Below, one piece after another: positions 24,859 through 38,313 of a stretch of DNA of 64,000 bases (position 1 is its first letter; each line of letters starts with the position of its first letter). The stretch comes from Methylobacterium sp. J-078. Its GTDB lineage: Bacteria; Pseudomonadota; Alphaproteobacteria; Rhizobiales; Beijerinckiaceae. The notes under the pieces were generated by a model that saw nothing but the letters and a program-made list of their open reading frames with translations, had not been told where the DNA came from and did no database searches. The translations under genes were made by a program, and so were the position numbers. Location: contig NZ_JAKSYI010000121.1 in NCBI RefSeq assembly GCF_022829285.1, positions 1 through 64,000 on the forward strand. Reading direction: 5' to 3'.

Positions 24859-27678
24859 TCACTGGCCCAGCCGCTCCAGCAGCGCCGGGACGTGGACCTG
24901 ATCGGCCTTGTAGTTGCCGGTGAGGGTGTAGATCACGAAATTGATGCCGCCGCGAAAGGCCATCTCGCGCTGGCGCTGGTCGCCGCCGACGATGGGGTAA
25001 AGCGGCTCGCCGCGCTTGCCCACCGCCCAGGCAGCGGCGAGGTCGTTGCTCGTGATGACGATGGGCGAGACACCGTCGCCGGCCCGGGCGGGACGGCGCT
25101 CGGTGCCCTCGCCCGCTGGCGGCAGGGTTTCGACCCAGGTTTGGCCGGTGGCGTAGCGGCCGGGGAAGTTGTCGACGAGGTAGAAGGCCTTAGTCAGCAC
25201 GTGGTCGGGCGGCACCGGCTCCAGTTCAGGCACCTCCAGCGTCGCCAGCATCTTGCGCAGATAAGCCCCCTCCGGAGTCGGCGGACCACCCGGCCGCGCG
25301 GTGAGTGCATCGCGGGTGTCGAAGATCACGGTGCCGCCGTTGCGCATGAAGGCGTCGATGCGCCGGATCGCGGCCTCGCTCGGCTGCGGCCGCCCGGCGA
25401 CGATGGGCCAGTAGATCAGCGGATAGAAGGCGAGTTCGTCCTTGGCGGGGTCGATGCCGATCGGGTCGCCGGGCTCCAGGGCGGTGCGGCTCGCCAGCAT
25501 CTGGGTCAGGCCGGAGAGGCCGGCCCGGCTCGCGGTGTCGGCCGCTTCGTCGCCGGTCACGACGTAGGCCAGTCGGGTCGCCAGGGCCGAATCGAACGCG
25601 CCGGCGCGGGCCGACGCGGCCGGCTGTGCCTGGACCGGCATCGGCATACCGACCAGGGCGCCGAGGGCAAGGCCGGCGAGGACGATCACCGCCGGGCGCG
25701 AGACGAAGCCCCGTCCGCGCCGGAGGAAGCCGCCGAGCCAGAGGCCCGCGAGGGTGTCGAGGATGAGGAGCATCAGGGCCAGGGTGAAGAGGGTGGCGCG
25801 CATGTCGAGGGTCTCGGCCCCGGCGAGGGAGCCGAGGCGGGCGCCGGACAAGGCGGCGAAGTCGAGGGGCTTCAACCGGTCCGCCATCCCCAGGGCGTTG
25901 ACCGCGATGCCCCCATCGGCCGGGCCGTAGAAGCCCGGCGGATGCTCCAGGGTGGCCCGCTCGGCGTGATCGGCCGAGACCGCCGTGGCGCCGGCCGGCG
26001 GCGCCCCGAGGGCGCCGAACCCATCGAGGGTGAGGCGCGGCGCGAGCACGGCGGTTGCCCGCGTGCCGGCATCGCCCACCGGCAGGGCCTTGGCGCCGGC
26101 CAGATTCACCACACGACGCAGCATGTCGATGAACAGGCCCGACAGGGGCAGGTTCGACCAGGTCGTGTCGGCGGTGACGTGGAAGAGCACGACGAGGCCC
26201 TGCCCGCGCTTCTGCGCGGTCACGATGGGCGTCCCGTCCTGGAGCGAGGCCCAGGTCCGGCCCGGCAGGTCACCGTCGGGCTCGGCCAGGATCTGCCGGC
26301 GCACACCGATATCGACCGGCGGCGTCAGGCCGGCGAAGGGACTCTCGGGCGCGAAGGGCGCCAGCGTCTTGGGGCTGTCCCACGAGAGCGTGCCGCCCAG
26401 CGTGCGGCCGCCGCGTCGCAGGCGCACGGGCACGAGGGGATCGTTGCCGGCGGCGAGGCGCGGTCCGGCGAAGCGCAGCAGGAGACCGCCGTCGTCGACG
26501 AACTGCTCGACGCGGGCGAGCGTCGGCCCGTCGAGGGCGCCGACATCGGCGAGAACGAGGACGGATACCTGGTTGTCGAGGAGTTGCCCGATCGAGTCCG
26601 CGATTCCCTTGGCGCCCCGGGGCTCCTGCACGTCGGCATAGGGGCCGAGCGCCCGAGACAGATAGTAGGTCGGCGCCAGCAGGGGCTGGGCCTGGTCGCT
26701 GGTCCCGCCGAAGACGAGGCCGACGCGGCGGCGCTTGCCGCGCTCGTCGACCAGGGTCACGGCGCCGGCCGAACGCTCGGACGCGACCTCGATGCGACTG
26801 ATGCTGTTGCGCAGCTCCACCGGCAGGTCGAAGCCGACTTCGGTCTCGGTGGCGTCCGGCGCGAAGGTGAAGCCGTGCTCGGCCAGGGGCAGGCCCTTCT
26901 GATCGAGGGCCCGCACGAGGCCGGAGTCGCGACCGTTGGCGGCGGCCCGCAGGACATGCGCGGTGAGCCGGCCGCCGGCCTCGGCGGCCGAGAGTGCGAG
27001 CGCCGGGGGCTGGTCGGCCTTCAGGATGGTGAGTACGGCCCCGGTCCGGCCGACGAGGTCGGCGAGGCTCTTGCCGAACGTCTCTTCGCCCGGGCCCGCG
27101 ACGCCGTCGCTGATCCAGAGGATGGCGGTGCTCGGGCTGCGCTCCAGGAAAGTGGTGAGCGACGGCAGGTGCGCGGCGCGGTCGGCCAGATGCGGACGGG
27201 GCACGATGGCGCGCAGGCGCTCCAGCGCTGCGGCCGGCACCCGGGCCTCCAGGACGGCAACCGGCTCGGCGAGCGCGGTCACCGCCACGGGCCGACCGTC
27301 GCGGGCCGCCCCCTCGATCGCGTCGGTGGCGACCCGGAGACGGTCGCGCCAGTCGTGGGCGGCGGTGAATCCGTTGTCGAGGACCACGAGGAGCGGCGTG
27401 CGCCCGGCGGCGGCGCCCGTACCGGACGGATTCCAGACCGGGCCGGACACAGCCAGTATCAGGCAGGCGGCCGCGAGAATTCGTAGGATCAGCAGCCAGG
27501 GCGGCGTCCGGGCCGGCGTCTCGCGCTTGCCGAGGAGGTCGGCCATGATCCGCAGCGGCGGGAAGTCGATGCGGCGCGGTCGCGGCGGGGTCACCCGCAG
27601 GAGGAACCACAGGGCCGGCAGGGCGACGAGCGCGGCGAGCGCCAGGGGCGCGGCGAAGGTGAGAGGCAATCCGAGCAT
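24859..27678 (-). CDS. DUF4159 protein with N-terminal BatA domain
   Basis: 939 residues. The N-terminal BatA-like module has helices at about 7-26 and 62-80 with the WFLLRVTPPRPRRIDFPPL basic segment between them. A large periplasmic-looking middle region follows, with vWA-like strands (RTPLLVVLDNGFTAAHDW) and another helix pair around 640-690. The C-terminal 230 residues are DUF4159: LATRLAYVVTGD, ELAFYPLIYWPI, GTVIFDTRDA and AFRGGINFVIYTLTGNYK are visible. The unit sits between the DUF58 and GATase-like genes with short spacing; it probably forms a membrane complex handled by the MoxR ATPase. Confidence 0.88.
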   Translation of the reverse strand: MLGLPLTFAAPLALAALVALPALWFLLRVTPPRPRRIDFPPLRIMADLLGKRETPARTPPWLLILRILAAACLILAVSGPVWNPSGTGAAAGRTPLLVVLDNGFTAAHDWRDRLRVATDAIEGAARDGRPVAVTALAEPVAVLEARVPAAALERLRAIVPRPHLADRAAHLPSLTTFLERSPSTAILWISDGVAGPGEETFGKSLADLVGRTGAVLTILKADQPPALALSAAEAGGRLTAHVLRAAANGRDSGLVRALDQKGLPLAEHGFTFAPDATETEVGFDLPVELRNSISRIEVASERSAGAVTLVDERGKRRRVGLVFGGTSDQAQPLLAPTYYLSRALGPYADVQEPRGAKGIADSIGQLLDNQVSVLVLADVGALDGPTLARVEQFVDDGGLLLRFAGPRLAAGNDPLVPVRLRRGGRTLGGTLSWDSPKTLAPFAPESPFAGLTPPVDIGVRRQILAEPDGDLPGRTWASLQDGTPIVTAQKRGQGLVVLFHVTADTTWSNLPLSGLFIDMLRRVVNLAGAKALPVGDAGTRATAVLAPRLTLDGFGALGAPPAGATAVSADHAERATLEHPPGFYGPADGGIAVNALGMADRLKPLDFAALSGARLGSLAGAETLDMRATLFTLALMLLILDTLAGLWLGGFLRRGRGFVSRPAVIVLAGLALGALVGMPMPVQAQPAASARAGAFDSALATRLAYVVTGDEAADTASRAGLSGLTQMLASRTALEPGDPIGIDPAKDELAFYPLIYWPIVAGRPQPSEAAIRRIDAFMRNGGTVIFDTRDALTARPGGPPTPEGAYLRKMLATLEVPELEPVPPDHVLTKAFYLVDNFPGRYATGQTWVETLPPAGEGTERRPARAGDGVSPIVITSNDLAAAWAVGKRGEPLYPIVGGDQRQREMAFRGGINFVIYTLTGNYKADQVHVPALLERLGQ

Positions 27679-27688
27679 GCGGCGATCC

Positions 27689-28624
27689 TCAGCCGGTCCC
27701 GCGCGCCGCGGCGACGAGGGTGAGAAGGCGAAGGGCCGCCTCGCTCGCCGGCCGGTCGGTGCGATGGATCGTCAGGGTCCAGCCCTGGGTCCGGGCGATC
27801 TCCGCGAGGCGATCGCGATGGGCGGCGATCCGCACCCGGTAGGCCTCGCCCCAGGCCCCGGCATCGCCGACATTGAGGCTGAGCTTCGATTCGAGATCGT
27901 GCAGGACCGCCTGCCCCGAGAACGGAAAGGTCTCCTCGACGGGATCGACGATCATCACAAGGTGACCCCGCGTGCCCCGTCCGGCGAGCCGGTCCACCGA
28001 CGCCTTCACGGCCTCGGGCGGCGACAGGAAATCGCTGATCAGCACGGCCTCGTCGAACCGGCCCGGCGTGGCGGGCGGCGGGGCGTCGTCGTCCTGCCCC
28101 TTGCCGTCGGCCACGAGGGCGTGGGCCATGGTCTCGACGATGCGGCGCGAGGCGGTGGCGCGGGTGAGGCCGAGCAGGCCGGTGCGCTCGCCGCCCTCCA
28201 CGAGGGCATCGGCCAGCGCGAAACCGAGCACCAGGGCGCGCTCCACCTTGGGCACCTGCGCCAGGTGCGAGGCAAAGCCCATGGAGGCGGAACGGTCGAT
28301 CCAGAACCAGATGTTGTGGGTGGCTTCCCACTCGCGCTCGCGGACATACAGCCGGTCGTCTCGGGCCGAGCGGCGCCAGTCGATGCGCGCGGCGGCCTCG
28401 CCGGCGACGAAGGGCCGGAACTGCCAGAAGCTCTCGCCCGGCCCGGCCCGGCGGCGGCCGTGAATGCCGTGGGCCAGCGTCGAGGACACCCGGCGGGATT
28501 CGAGAATCAGCCGCGGCATCCGCTCGGCCAGGGCGAGCGCGCTCTCGGTCTCGCGGCGCCCCGGAGTGCGGCCGCTTCGGTCGAGGACCTGGGTGGCGCC
28601 GCCGCCGGGCCGGGGAATCGCCAT
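27689..28624 (-). CDS. DUF58 domain protein
   Basis: 311 residues, soluble vWA-related protein. The DUF58 core reads FWQFRPFVAGEAAARIDWRR, then SARDDRLYVREREWEA, then IWFWIDRSASMGF with the DRSAS metal-site motif. DUF58 proteins are partners of MoxR AAA ATPases, as MxaS is of MxaR in methanol dehydrogenase assembly. The spacing to moxR upstream (18 bp) and DUF4159 downstream (10 bp) shows one operon. This cluster lacks mxa structural genes, so it is the general conserved block rather than the methanol dehydrogenase one. Confidence 0.92.
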   Translation of the reverse strand: MAIPRPGGGATQVLDRSGRTPGRRETESALALAERMPRLILESRRVSSTLAHGIHGRRRAGPGESFWQFRPFVAGEAAARIDWRRSARDDRLYVREREWEATHNIWFWIDRSASMGFASHLAQVPKVERALVLGFALADALVEGGERTGLLGLTRATASRRIVETMAHALVADGKGQDDDAPPPATPGRFDEAVLISDFLSPPEAVKASVDRLAGRGTRGHLVMIVDPVEETFPFSGQAVLHDLESKLSLNVGDAGAWGEAYRVRIAAHRDRLAEIARTQGWTLTIHRTDRPASEAALRLLTLVAAARGTG

Positions 28625-28642
28625 GACCTAGATTCCCATGCC

Positions 28643-29647
<1,005 letters not shown>

Positions 29648-29884
29648 GCGTGTCGGTCCTGGCTTCTCCGCGCCGGCCGTTGAGGGCCGCGCGCAGCGGG
29701 AATGCGCCGTCGAGGGGCGGGCCTGGCGTCGGCCGTCTGCTCGGGAGTGTGGCGCCCTTTCCGGCACGCTGGCAAGGTCGGCGCGACGACGCAGGGTTCA
29801 GGCCTGCGCAACGGGACGCTCCGGCAGGTCGCCGATCACCGGCAGCACCGTTCCCCCACCGCCCGGATGCGCTATCTTCCAGCC

Positions 29885-30463
29885 ATGACCGAAACTGCCC
29901 AGCCCCTCGGAGATCCCACGATCGACCGGCTCAGCGCCGCCCTCGGAGATGTCGCGCGGCGCGGCCCGCCGCCGGTGGAGCGCTGGAACCCGCCCTTCTG
30001 TGGGGCGATCGACGTGCGGATCGCCGCCGACGGGACTTGGCATCACGACGGCGCGCCGATCCGCCGCCCGGCCCTGGTCAAGCTGTTCGCCTCGATCCTT
30101 CGGCGCGAGCCGGACGGCGGGTACGTCCTGGTCACTCCCGTGGAGAGCGTCGGCATCACGGTGGAGGATGCGCCCTTCGTCGCCGTGGAGATGGCGGTCG
30201 AGGGCGCGGGTCCGGAGCGGCGCATCGCCTTCCGCACCAATGTCGACGACCTCGTCCCGGTCGATGCCGACCACGCCCTGCGCTTCGAGCAGGATGCGGG
30301 CGGCGGCCTGCGCCCTTACGTTCACGTCCGCCGCGACCTCTGGGCGCTGCTGACCCGGGCGCTGACCTACGATCTCCTCGCGCTGGCCGAGGAGCGGGAC
30401 GGCTGGCTCGGCGTCGCGGCCGGGAGTGCCTTCCACCGCATCGCGCCAGCCGAGAGCGCATGA
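29885..30463 (+). CDS. DUF1285 domain protein
   Basis: 192 residues from the ATG at 29885. The frame is open further upstream, but those residues are Arg-rich and lack family similarity. Visible DUF1285 segments are WNPPFCGAIDVRIAADGTW, RPALVKLFASILRRE, and VTPVESVGITVEDAPFVAVE. The family is small, soluble and of unknown function, found upstream of the NUDIX and cca genes in many Alphaproteobacteria. The NUDIX gene overlaps it by ATGA, so the two are translationally coupled. Confidence 0.88.
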   Translation: MTETAQPLGDPTIDRLSAALGDVARRGPPPVERWNPPFCGAIDVRIAADGTWHHDGAPIRRPALVKLFASILRREPDGGYVLVTPVESVGITVEDAPFVAVEMAVEGAGPERRIAFRTNVDDLVPVDADHALRFEQDAGGGLRPYVHVRRDLWALLTRALTYDLLALAEERDGWLGVAAGSAFHRIAPAESA

Positions 30464-31101
30464 CGCAGGACGACCCGCTGGCGGACCTCCTCGCCCGGGC
30501 CGCCGCGCACCTGTCCGCGGAGCCGCCGGGCGACAGCGCCCCGACCGCGAATCCCCGCGGCGATCACGACCTCGACGGACTCGCGGCGGCGGTGGTGCCG
30601 GAGCGCCCGCACCGGCGCGCCGCGGTGCTCGTGCCCGTGCTGCCCCGGGCGGACGGCCTCCACGTCCTGTTCACCGTGCGGGCGGCGCATCTGCGCGACC
30701 ATTCGGGACAGATCGCGTTTCCGGGCGGCAAGATCGACGCCGACGACGCGAGTCCGGCCCATGCCGCCCTGCGGGAGGCCCGGGAGGAGGTCGGACTTGT
30801 CGCAGAGGCGATCCGTGTGCTCGGCTATCTCGATCCCTATCTCTCGGCCACGGGGTTCCTCGTCCTACCCGTCCTCGGCCTCGTCGACCCGAGGGCGGAC
30901 CTGACCCTGAATCCGGACGAGGTCGCCGCCACCTTCGAGGTGCCCTTGAGCCATCTCCTCGACCCGAACCAGCGCCGCATCGAGAGTGCGGTCTGGCGCG
31001 GGCGGCAGCGGCGCTACTACGCCATCACCTACGGCGAGTTCCGGATCTGGGGCGTCACCGCGGGAATCGTGAACAATTTGCGGGAGCGCCTCTTCCCCTG
31101 A
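30460..31101 (+). CDS. NUDIX hydrolase, CoA pyrophosphatase-like
   Basis: 213 residues. The Nudix box reads GGKIDADDASPAH then AALREAREEVGL, matching Gx5Ex7REUXEEXGU with Asp for the first Glu, as is usual in the CoA-pyrophosphatase (NudL/YeaB) branch. VLVPVLPRADGLHVLFTVRA upstream and FAFPGG-like IAFPGGK at the box support that branch. It should hydrolyse CoA or CoA esters to 4'-phosphopantetheine and 3',5'-ADP, but substrate is inferred. The start overlaps the preceding stop. Confidence 0.9.
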   Translation: MTQDDPLADLLARAAAHLSAEPPGDSAPTANPRGDHDLDGLAAAVVPERPHRRAAVLVPVLPRADGLHVLFTVRAAHLRDHSGQIAFPGGKIDADDASPAHAALREAREEVGLVAEAIRVLGYLDPYLSATGFLVLPVLGLVDPRADLTLNPDEVAATFEVPLSHLLDPNQRRIESAVWRGRQRRYYAITYGEFRIWGVTAGIVNNLRERLFP

Positions 31102-31135
31102 CGCCGCCCCCGTCCCCTCGCCGTTCGAGACATTC

Positions 31136-31393
31136 ATGATCCGCCGCGTCCTCGAAGAACTCCTGATCTTCCTCTCGCCGTTCCTGCTCTTCGCGTTCTA
31201 CCTGGCAATCCGCGGGCGGCGGCCGGATCAGCGCATGCACTGGGAGGGTCAGGGTTTCCGGCTGACCCTTGCGGGGATCGCCCTGGTGATTCTCTCGCTG
31301 GTGGCGACGGGGCTCTTCAGCGAGCGTCATCGCGGTGGCTACGTGCCGCCGCACCTGGAGAATGGACAGGTCGTGCCCGGACGTTTCCAGTGA
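31136..31393 (+). CDS. DUF6111 small membrane protein
   Basis: 85 residues with two helices (about 6-25 and 42-62). The sequence pattern, RRVLEELLIFLSPFLLFAFY, MHWEGQ after the first helix, then ERHRGGYVPPHLENGQVVPG, fits the DUF6111 family found between NUDIX and cca genes in Rhizobiales. Function is unknown. The cca start codon overlaps its stop (GTGA), so expression is coupled to tRNA end processing genes by position, not by proven role. Confidence 0.85.
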   Translation: MIRRVLEELLIFLSPFLLFAFYLAIRGRRPDQRMHWEGQGFRLTLAGIALVILSLVATGLFSERHRGGYVPPHLENGQVVPGRFQ

Positions 31394-32628
31394 GCGGGCA
31401 CGCCCTCGCGGTGTCGGGTCTTGCACACCTTCTCGACAGGCCCGGCGTGCGACGCGTTCTCGCCGCCCTGGACGCGGAGGGCGAAACGACCCGACTCGTC
31501 GGCGGCTGCGTGCGCGACGCCCTGCTCGGGCGCACCGGGGACGACATCGACCTGACAACGACGCTGCTGCCGCAGGCGGTGATCACCCGCGCCGAAGCGG
31601 CGGGGTTACGCGCCGTCCCGACCGGAATCGACCACGGCACAGTCACTCTGCTCGCGGACGACGCCACCTTCGAGGTGACGACCCTGCGGGAGGATGTGGA
31701 AACCGACGGCCGCCACGCCGTTGTTCGGTTCGGCCGCGACTTCGCCCTCGATGCCCAACGCCGCGACTTCACCATCAACGCGCTCTCCCTCGCGCCCGAT
31801 GGGACCCTCCACGACACGACCGGCGGGGTCGAGGACCTGCGTGCTGGGCGCGTCCGCTTCATCGGCGAGGCCCGGACGCGCATCCGCGAGGACGCCCTGC
31901 GTATCCTGCGGTTCTTCCGGTTTCAGGCCCGCTACGGAACGGGATCGCCGGATCCGGAGGGGTTGTCCGCCTGCGTCGCCGCCCGCGACGCCCTGGACGG
32001 GCTTTCGCGCGAGCGCATCCGGGCGGAGATCCTCAAGCTGCTGCTGGCTCCGGGGGCGCCGGCCGCCATCGAGACCCTGAGCGAGACCGGGCTGCTGATG
32101 CGGCTGATCGGCGGCCTCGGCGACCGCGGCCGCTTCCTCCGCGCCCTCGCGGACGGCCTGGAGACGTCGGCGATCGAGCGGCTGGGGGCGTTGGCGATCT
32201 GGTCCGATGCGGATGCGGAGCGGCTGGAGCTCAGGCTACGGCTCTCGAAGGCCGAGCGCGCGGCGCTCGTGGCCTACGGGCGTGCGCTCGGTGCCCTGCA
32301 CGGACGGGCCGCGATCGACGCCTTGGAGATGCGCCGGCTGGCCGCCGACCATGATGCTCGCGCCCTCGGGATCGCGCGCATCGCGACTCGTACGGAACCA
32401 TACCCGGTACTGACGCCGGAAGCGGATCTCTATCTCGACGATCTGGTGCGTGGCCGCGTCGCGGCGCCGACGTTTCCCCTCGCGGGCGCCGATCTGGTGG
32501 CGCGGGGCGTTCGGGCTGGTCCGGGGATCGGCCGCAGGCTCGCCCGGGCGCGTGCCCTGTGGCTGGCGCTCGGCTGCCCGGAGGATGCGGCCGCCCGCGA
32601 GACCCTGCTTGAGCGCGCGACCGGATAG
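31390..32628 (+). CDS. cca: CCA tRNA nucleotidyltransferase/poly(A) polymerase family
   Basis: 412 residues from a GTG at 31390 overlapping the preceding stop. The class II nucleotidyltransferase head has TRLVGGCVRDALLGR and DDIDLTTTLLP with the catalytic Asp pair; RRDFTINAL and EDALRILRFFRFQARYG are the base-selection and neck motifs. It adds or repairs the 3' CCA of tRNAs. Length fits the alphaproteobacterial enzyme. It ends 19 bp before the convergent atpC stop. Confidence 0.94.
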   Translation: MSGHALAVSGLAHLLDRPGVRRVLAALDAEGETTRLVGGCVRDALLGRTGDDIDLTTTLLPQAVITRAEAAGLRAVPTGIDHGTVTLLADDATFEVTTLREDVETDGRHAVVRFGRDFALDAQRRDFTINALSLAPDGTLHDTTGGVEDLRAGRVRFIGEARTRIREDALRILRFFRFQARYGTGSPDPEGLSACVAARDALDGLSRERIRAEILKLLLAPGAPAAIETLSETGLLMRLIGGLGDRGRFLRALADGLETSAIERLGALAIWSDADAERLELRLRLSKAERAALVAYGRALGALHGRAAIDALEMRRLAADHDARALGIARIATRTEPYPVLTPEADLYLDDLVRGRVAAPTFPLAGADLVARGVRAGPGIGRRLARARALWLALGCPEDAAARETLLERATG

Positions 32629-32647
32629 GGTTTTGATGCCGATCGGC

Positions 32648-33049
32648 TCAGAAGTTGAGCGCGACCTTGGCGTCGCGCAGCTGCACGATCTGGCCGGTGA
32701 GCTCGTCCTTCTTGGCGAAATCCTCGGTGGCGTCACGTAAAAGCTCGATCGCCTCGATATCGCGGTCAAGGGATTCCTGGGTGATTTCCTCGAAGGGGTT
32801 CGCGCGCTCGGCGATGACCGTCACGGCGGTCGGGCCGATATCGGCGAAGCCGCCGCGGACCAGGACGCGCTTGCCGGTGTGACCGGCCTCGTTGATCACG
32901 ATGACACCGACCTTGAGGGCGGTGAGCACGGGGGCGTGGCCGGGGAGCACCGTCATCTCGCCCTCGATGCCGGGCAGTTGCACGGCCTCGATCGGACCGG
33001 AATACAGCGTCCGCTCGGGGCCGACGAAATCGAACTGGAAGGTGGCCAT
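32648..33049 (-). CDS. atpC: F1 ATP synthase epsilon subunit
   Basis: 133 residues: the N-terminal beta-sandwich (FQFDFVGPERTLYSG, LPGIEGEMTVLPGHAPVLTAL) and a C-terminal helical hairpin. Part of the rotor stalk that couples proton flow to ATP synthesis and inhibits hydrolysis. Last gene of the atpHAGD-orf-atpC operon, separated from the extra small gene by 82 bp. Confidence 0.96.
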   Translation of the reverse strand: MATFQFDFVGPERTLYSGPIEAVQLPGIEGEMTVLPGHAPVLTALKVGVIVINEAGHTGKRVLVRGGFADIGPTAVTVIAERANPFEEITQESLDRDIEAIELLRDATEDFAKKDELTGQIVQLRDAKVALNF

Positions 33050-33131
33050 GAGGTCGAGAATCCCGGCTCGGGGTGTCTGTACGGGGTGACGGCGCGCCAG
33101 CCCCGGAAGGCGCGCGCCGTCGTGTTGGTCG

Positions 33132-33380
33132 TCAGGCCCGACGACGATCGGCGACGAAGCCGATCCCGAGGCCCAGCACCGCGCCGATGACGGCGAAGAT
33201 GCCGATATGCTGCATCTGGCCCGTGGTCAGGGAGCCGCCGCGCGTTCCGGCCGGCGAATCCCCCTGAACCTCGAGGCTGAACGAGCCCATCTTAATCTCG
33301 GCGGCCTCGGGCCGGGTGAGGTACCCGGCGAGGCCACCGACCACGAGACCGACGAGGAGGAGAACGACCTTCGCGTTCAA
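33132..33380 (-). CDS. Small membrane protein encoded between atpD and atpC
   Basis: 82 residues with an N-terminal helix (about 4-20, VVLLLVGLVVGGLAGYL) and a C-terminal helix (about 59-77, IGIFAVIGAVLGLGIGF), separated by a short polar loop with KMGSFSLEVQGDSPAG; it ends DRRRA. The start is four bases after the atpD stop, so it is almost certainly co-translated with F1 subunits. I do not recognise a family. Both helices are Gly-rich, a pattern that favours tight helix packing. Because F0 genes lie elsewhere, a membrane protein in the F1 operon is unexpected. Confidence 0.75.
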   Translation of the reverse strand: MNAKVVLLLVGLVVGGLAGYLTRPEAAEIKMGSFSLEVQGDSPAGTRGGSLTTGQMQHIGIFAVIGAVLGLGIGFVADRRRA

Positions 33381-33384
33381 GACC

Positions 33385-34872
<1,488 letters not shown>

Positions 34873-34891
34873 TCAGGGCGTCGGAGAGCGC

Positions 34892-35767
34892 TTAGAGCGC
34901 TTCGGCACCCGAGATGATCTCGATGAGTTCCTTGGTGATCATGGCCTGACGCGTCCGGTTGTAGATCTGCGTCTGCTTCTTGATCATTTCGCCGGCGTTG
35001 CGCGTGGCGGAGTCCATGGCACCTGTCCGGGCACCCTGCTCGGAAGCGGCGTTCTCCAGGAGCGCGCGGAAGACCTGAACGGTAAGGTTGCGCGGCAGCA
35101 GCGTATCGAGGATGGCCTCCTCGCTCGGCTCGAACTGGAGGGCGGCGTCGGGAGCGGTAGCGCCGGTCTCCGGCAGCTCGGCCGGGATGAGCTTCTGCGC
35201 GGTCGGGATCTGCGAGATCACGGAGCGGAAGCGCGAGTAGAACAGGGTCGCGACGTCGAACTCACCGGCATCGAAGCGCGCGATGATGCTGTCGGCGATC
35301 TCTGCGGCGAACTCGTAATCGACCGCCATGTTGCCGCGCAGATCCCGGTTCTCGATGATCTCGTCACGGAACTGGCGGCGCAGAAGGTCGTAGCCCTTCT
35401 TGCCGACGGTGATGATCTTCACCGTCTTGCCCTCGGCCGCCAGCTTTCGGGCGTGCTCACGGGCGAGGCGCGCGATCGACGAGTTGAAGCCGCCGCATAG
35501 GCCGCGATCGGCCGTGCAGACGATGAGCAGGTGGGTCTTCTCGGAGCCGGTGCCGGAGAGGAGCCGGGGGCCCTGCACCCCGCCGACGAGGTTCGCCGCG
35601 AGGTTGCCGAGCACCTGTGACATCTTCTCGGCGTAGGGACGCGCGCTCTCGGCGGCCATCTGGGCGCGCCGCAGCTTGGCGGCGGCGACCATCTGCATCG
35701 CCTTGGTGATCTTCTGCGTGCCCTTCACCGAGGTGATGCGGTTCCGCAGATCCTTCAAACTCGCCAT
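34892..35767 (-). CDS. atpG: F1 ATP synthase gamma subunit
   Basis: Central rotor shaft, 291 residues. The N-terminal helix [20 protein letters not shown] and the C-terminal helix [12 protein letters not shown] are the conserved coiled-coil ends that turn inside the hexamer, and [11 protein letters not shown] is the diagnostic mid-domain motif. Confidence 0.98.
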   Translation of the reverse strand: MASLKDLRNRITSVKGTQKITKAMQMVAAAKLRRAQMAAESARPYAEKMSQVLGNLAANLVGGVQGPRLLSGTGSEKTHLLIVCTADRGLCGGFNSSIARLAREHARKLAAEGKTVKIITVGKKGYDLLRRQFRDEIIENRDLRGNMAVDYEFAAEIADSIIARFDAGEFDVATLFYSRFRSVISQIPTAQKLIPAELPETGATAPDAALQFEPSEEAILDTLLPRNLTVQVFRALLENAASEQGARTGAMDSATRNAGEMIKKQTQIYNRTRQAMITKELIEIISGAEAL

Positions 35768-35882
35768 GGGGTGACTTCCAGATCCATCCGCTGCCGCTCA
35801 AGGCGAGGCGCCCGAACGATCCGGGCGCCTGCTCTCACTGAGGTCCGGCCACCCGGGGGCGGCCGGTCGTGCTGTCGAAGCC

Positions 35883-37481
<1,599 letters not shown>

Positions 37482-38054
37482 TTACCGGGCTTCCCGCATC
37501 GCGAGGCGAATACCGTTGAGCTTGGTGCGCAGGGAAGCGTCCACCATGCGGCTGCCGATCTTGACGACGAGGCCGCCGATCAGGCTGGGGTCGATCCGGA
37601 GGTCGAGGTCGATCTCGGACTTGGCGACGTCGCGCAGCGAGGCCTTGATCTCCTCGATCACCGCATCGGAGGGACGCTCGGCCACTGTGACCTCGGCCCG
37701 AACGATGCCCTTCGACTCGCGCACCAGGGTCCGGAATCCGCGGATCATCTCGGGGAGCGCGAACAGGCGGCGGTTGGCGGCGGCGAGGCGGATGAAGTTG
37801 CCGCCCAGGCCGCCGATGCCGGACTTCTCGAGCAGGGCGACGATGGCCGCCTCCTGCTCGGCTCCGGAGAAGACCGGGCTGCGCACGAAGCGGCGCAGGT
37901 CCGCGCTTTCCTTGAGCATCGCGTCGAACTGGTCGAGGCTCGCCGCAACACCATCGATGTCGCGCTCGTCGCGCGCCAGTTCGAACAAGGCCGAGGCGTA
38001 GCGCGCCGCTACGCCTGCAACCGGGGAACCCGCCTCGGAACCGTTCTGCGCCAC
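37482..38054 (-). CDS. atpH: F1 ATP synthase delta subunit
   Basis: 190 residues from a GTG at 38054, which begins VAQNGSEAGSPVAGVAARYASALFELA split as AQNGSEAGSPVAGVAARYAS; the open frame upstream adds an Arg-rich leader typical of non-coding GC-rich DNA. Family marks: ARYASALFELA near the N-terminus and the C-terminal IDPSLIGGLVVKIGSRMVD segment. Joins F1 to the b-subunits of the peripheral stalk. First gene of the operon. Confidence 0.95.
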   Translation of the reverse strand: MAQNGSEAGSPVAGVAARYASALFELARDERDIDGVAASLDQFDAMLKESADLRRFVRSPVFSGAEQEAAIVALLEKSGIGGLGGNFIRLAAANRRLFALPEMIRGFRTLVRESKGIVRAEVTVAERPSDAVIEEIKASLRDVAKSEIDLDLRIDPSLIGGLVVKIGSRMVDASLRTKLNGIRLAMREAR

Positions 38055-38313
38055 GCGCCGCTCTCTCTTCAATCCTGCCTGAGGGCTCCGGCCGTGTCGC
38101 ACCGTGTTCGGCGCAGGCTTTCGAAACCGTCAGGATTGGGAACGTGCCGGTCTGCGCGGGCCGTGAAAAACCCGCCCTTCCGGCGCGGCGAGGGCCTAGC
38201 ATGCGTGTCCGGGGGGCGCAAGACGACGGAACTTGCGCCAGAGCGTTGTGCAACGCGAGATCCCGAACCCTGTTCCGATGCGGGCAAACGGTGGCGAAGG
38301 TGAGGCCGCGGCC

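Noticed and set aside
24145-27486. About 1,110-codon plus-strand frame opposite the DUF4159 gene
   Set aside because: Antisense shadow: the minus strand has clear BatA and DUF4159 segments, the plus strand none.
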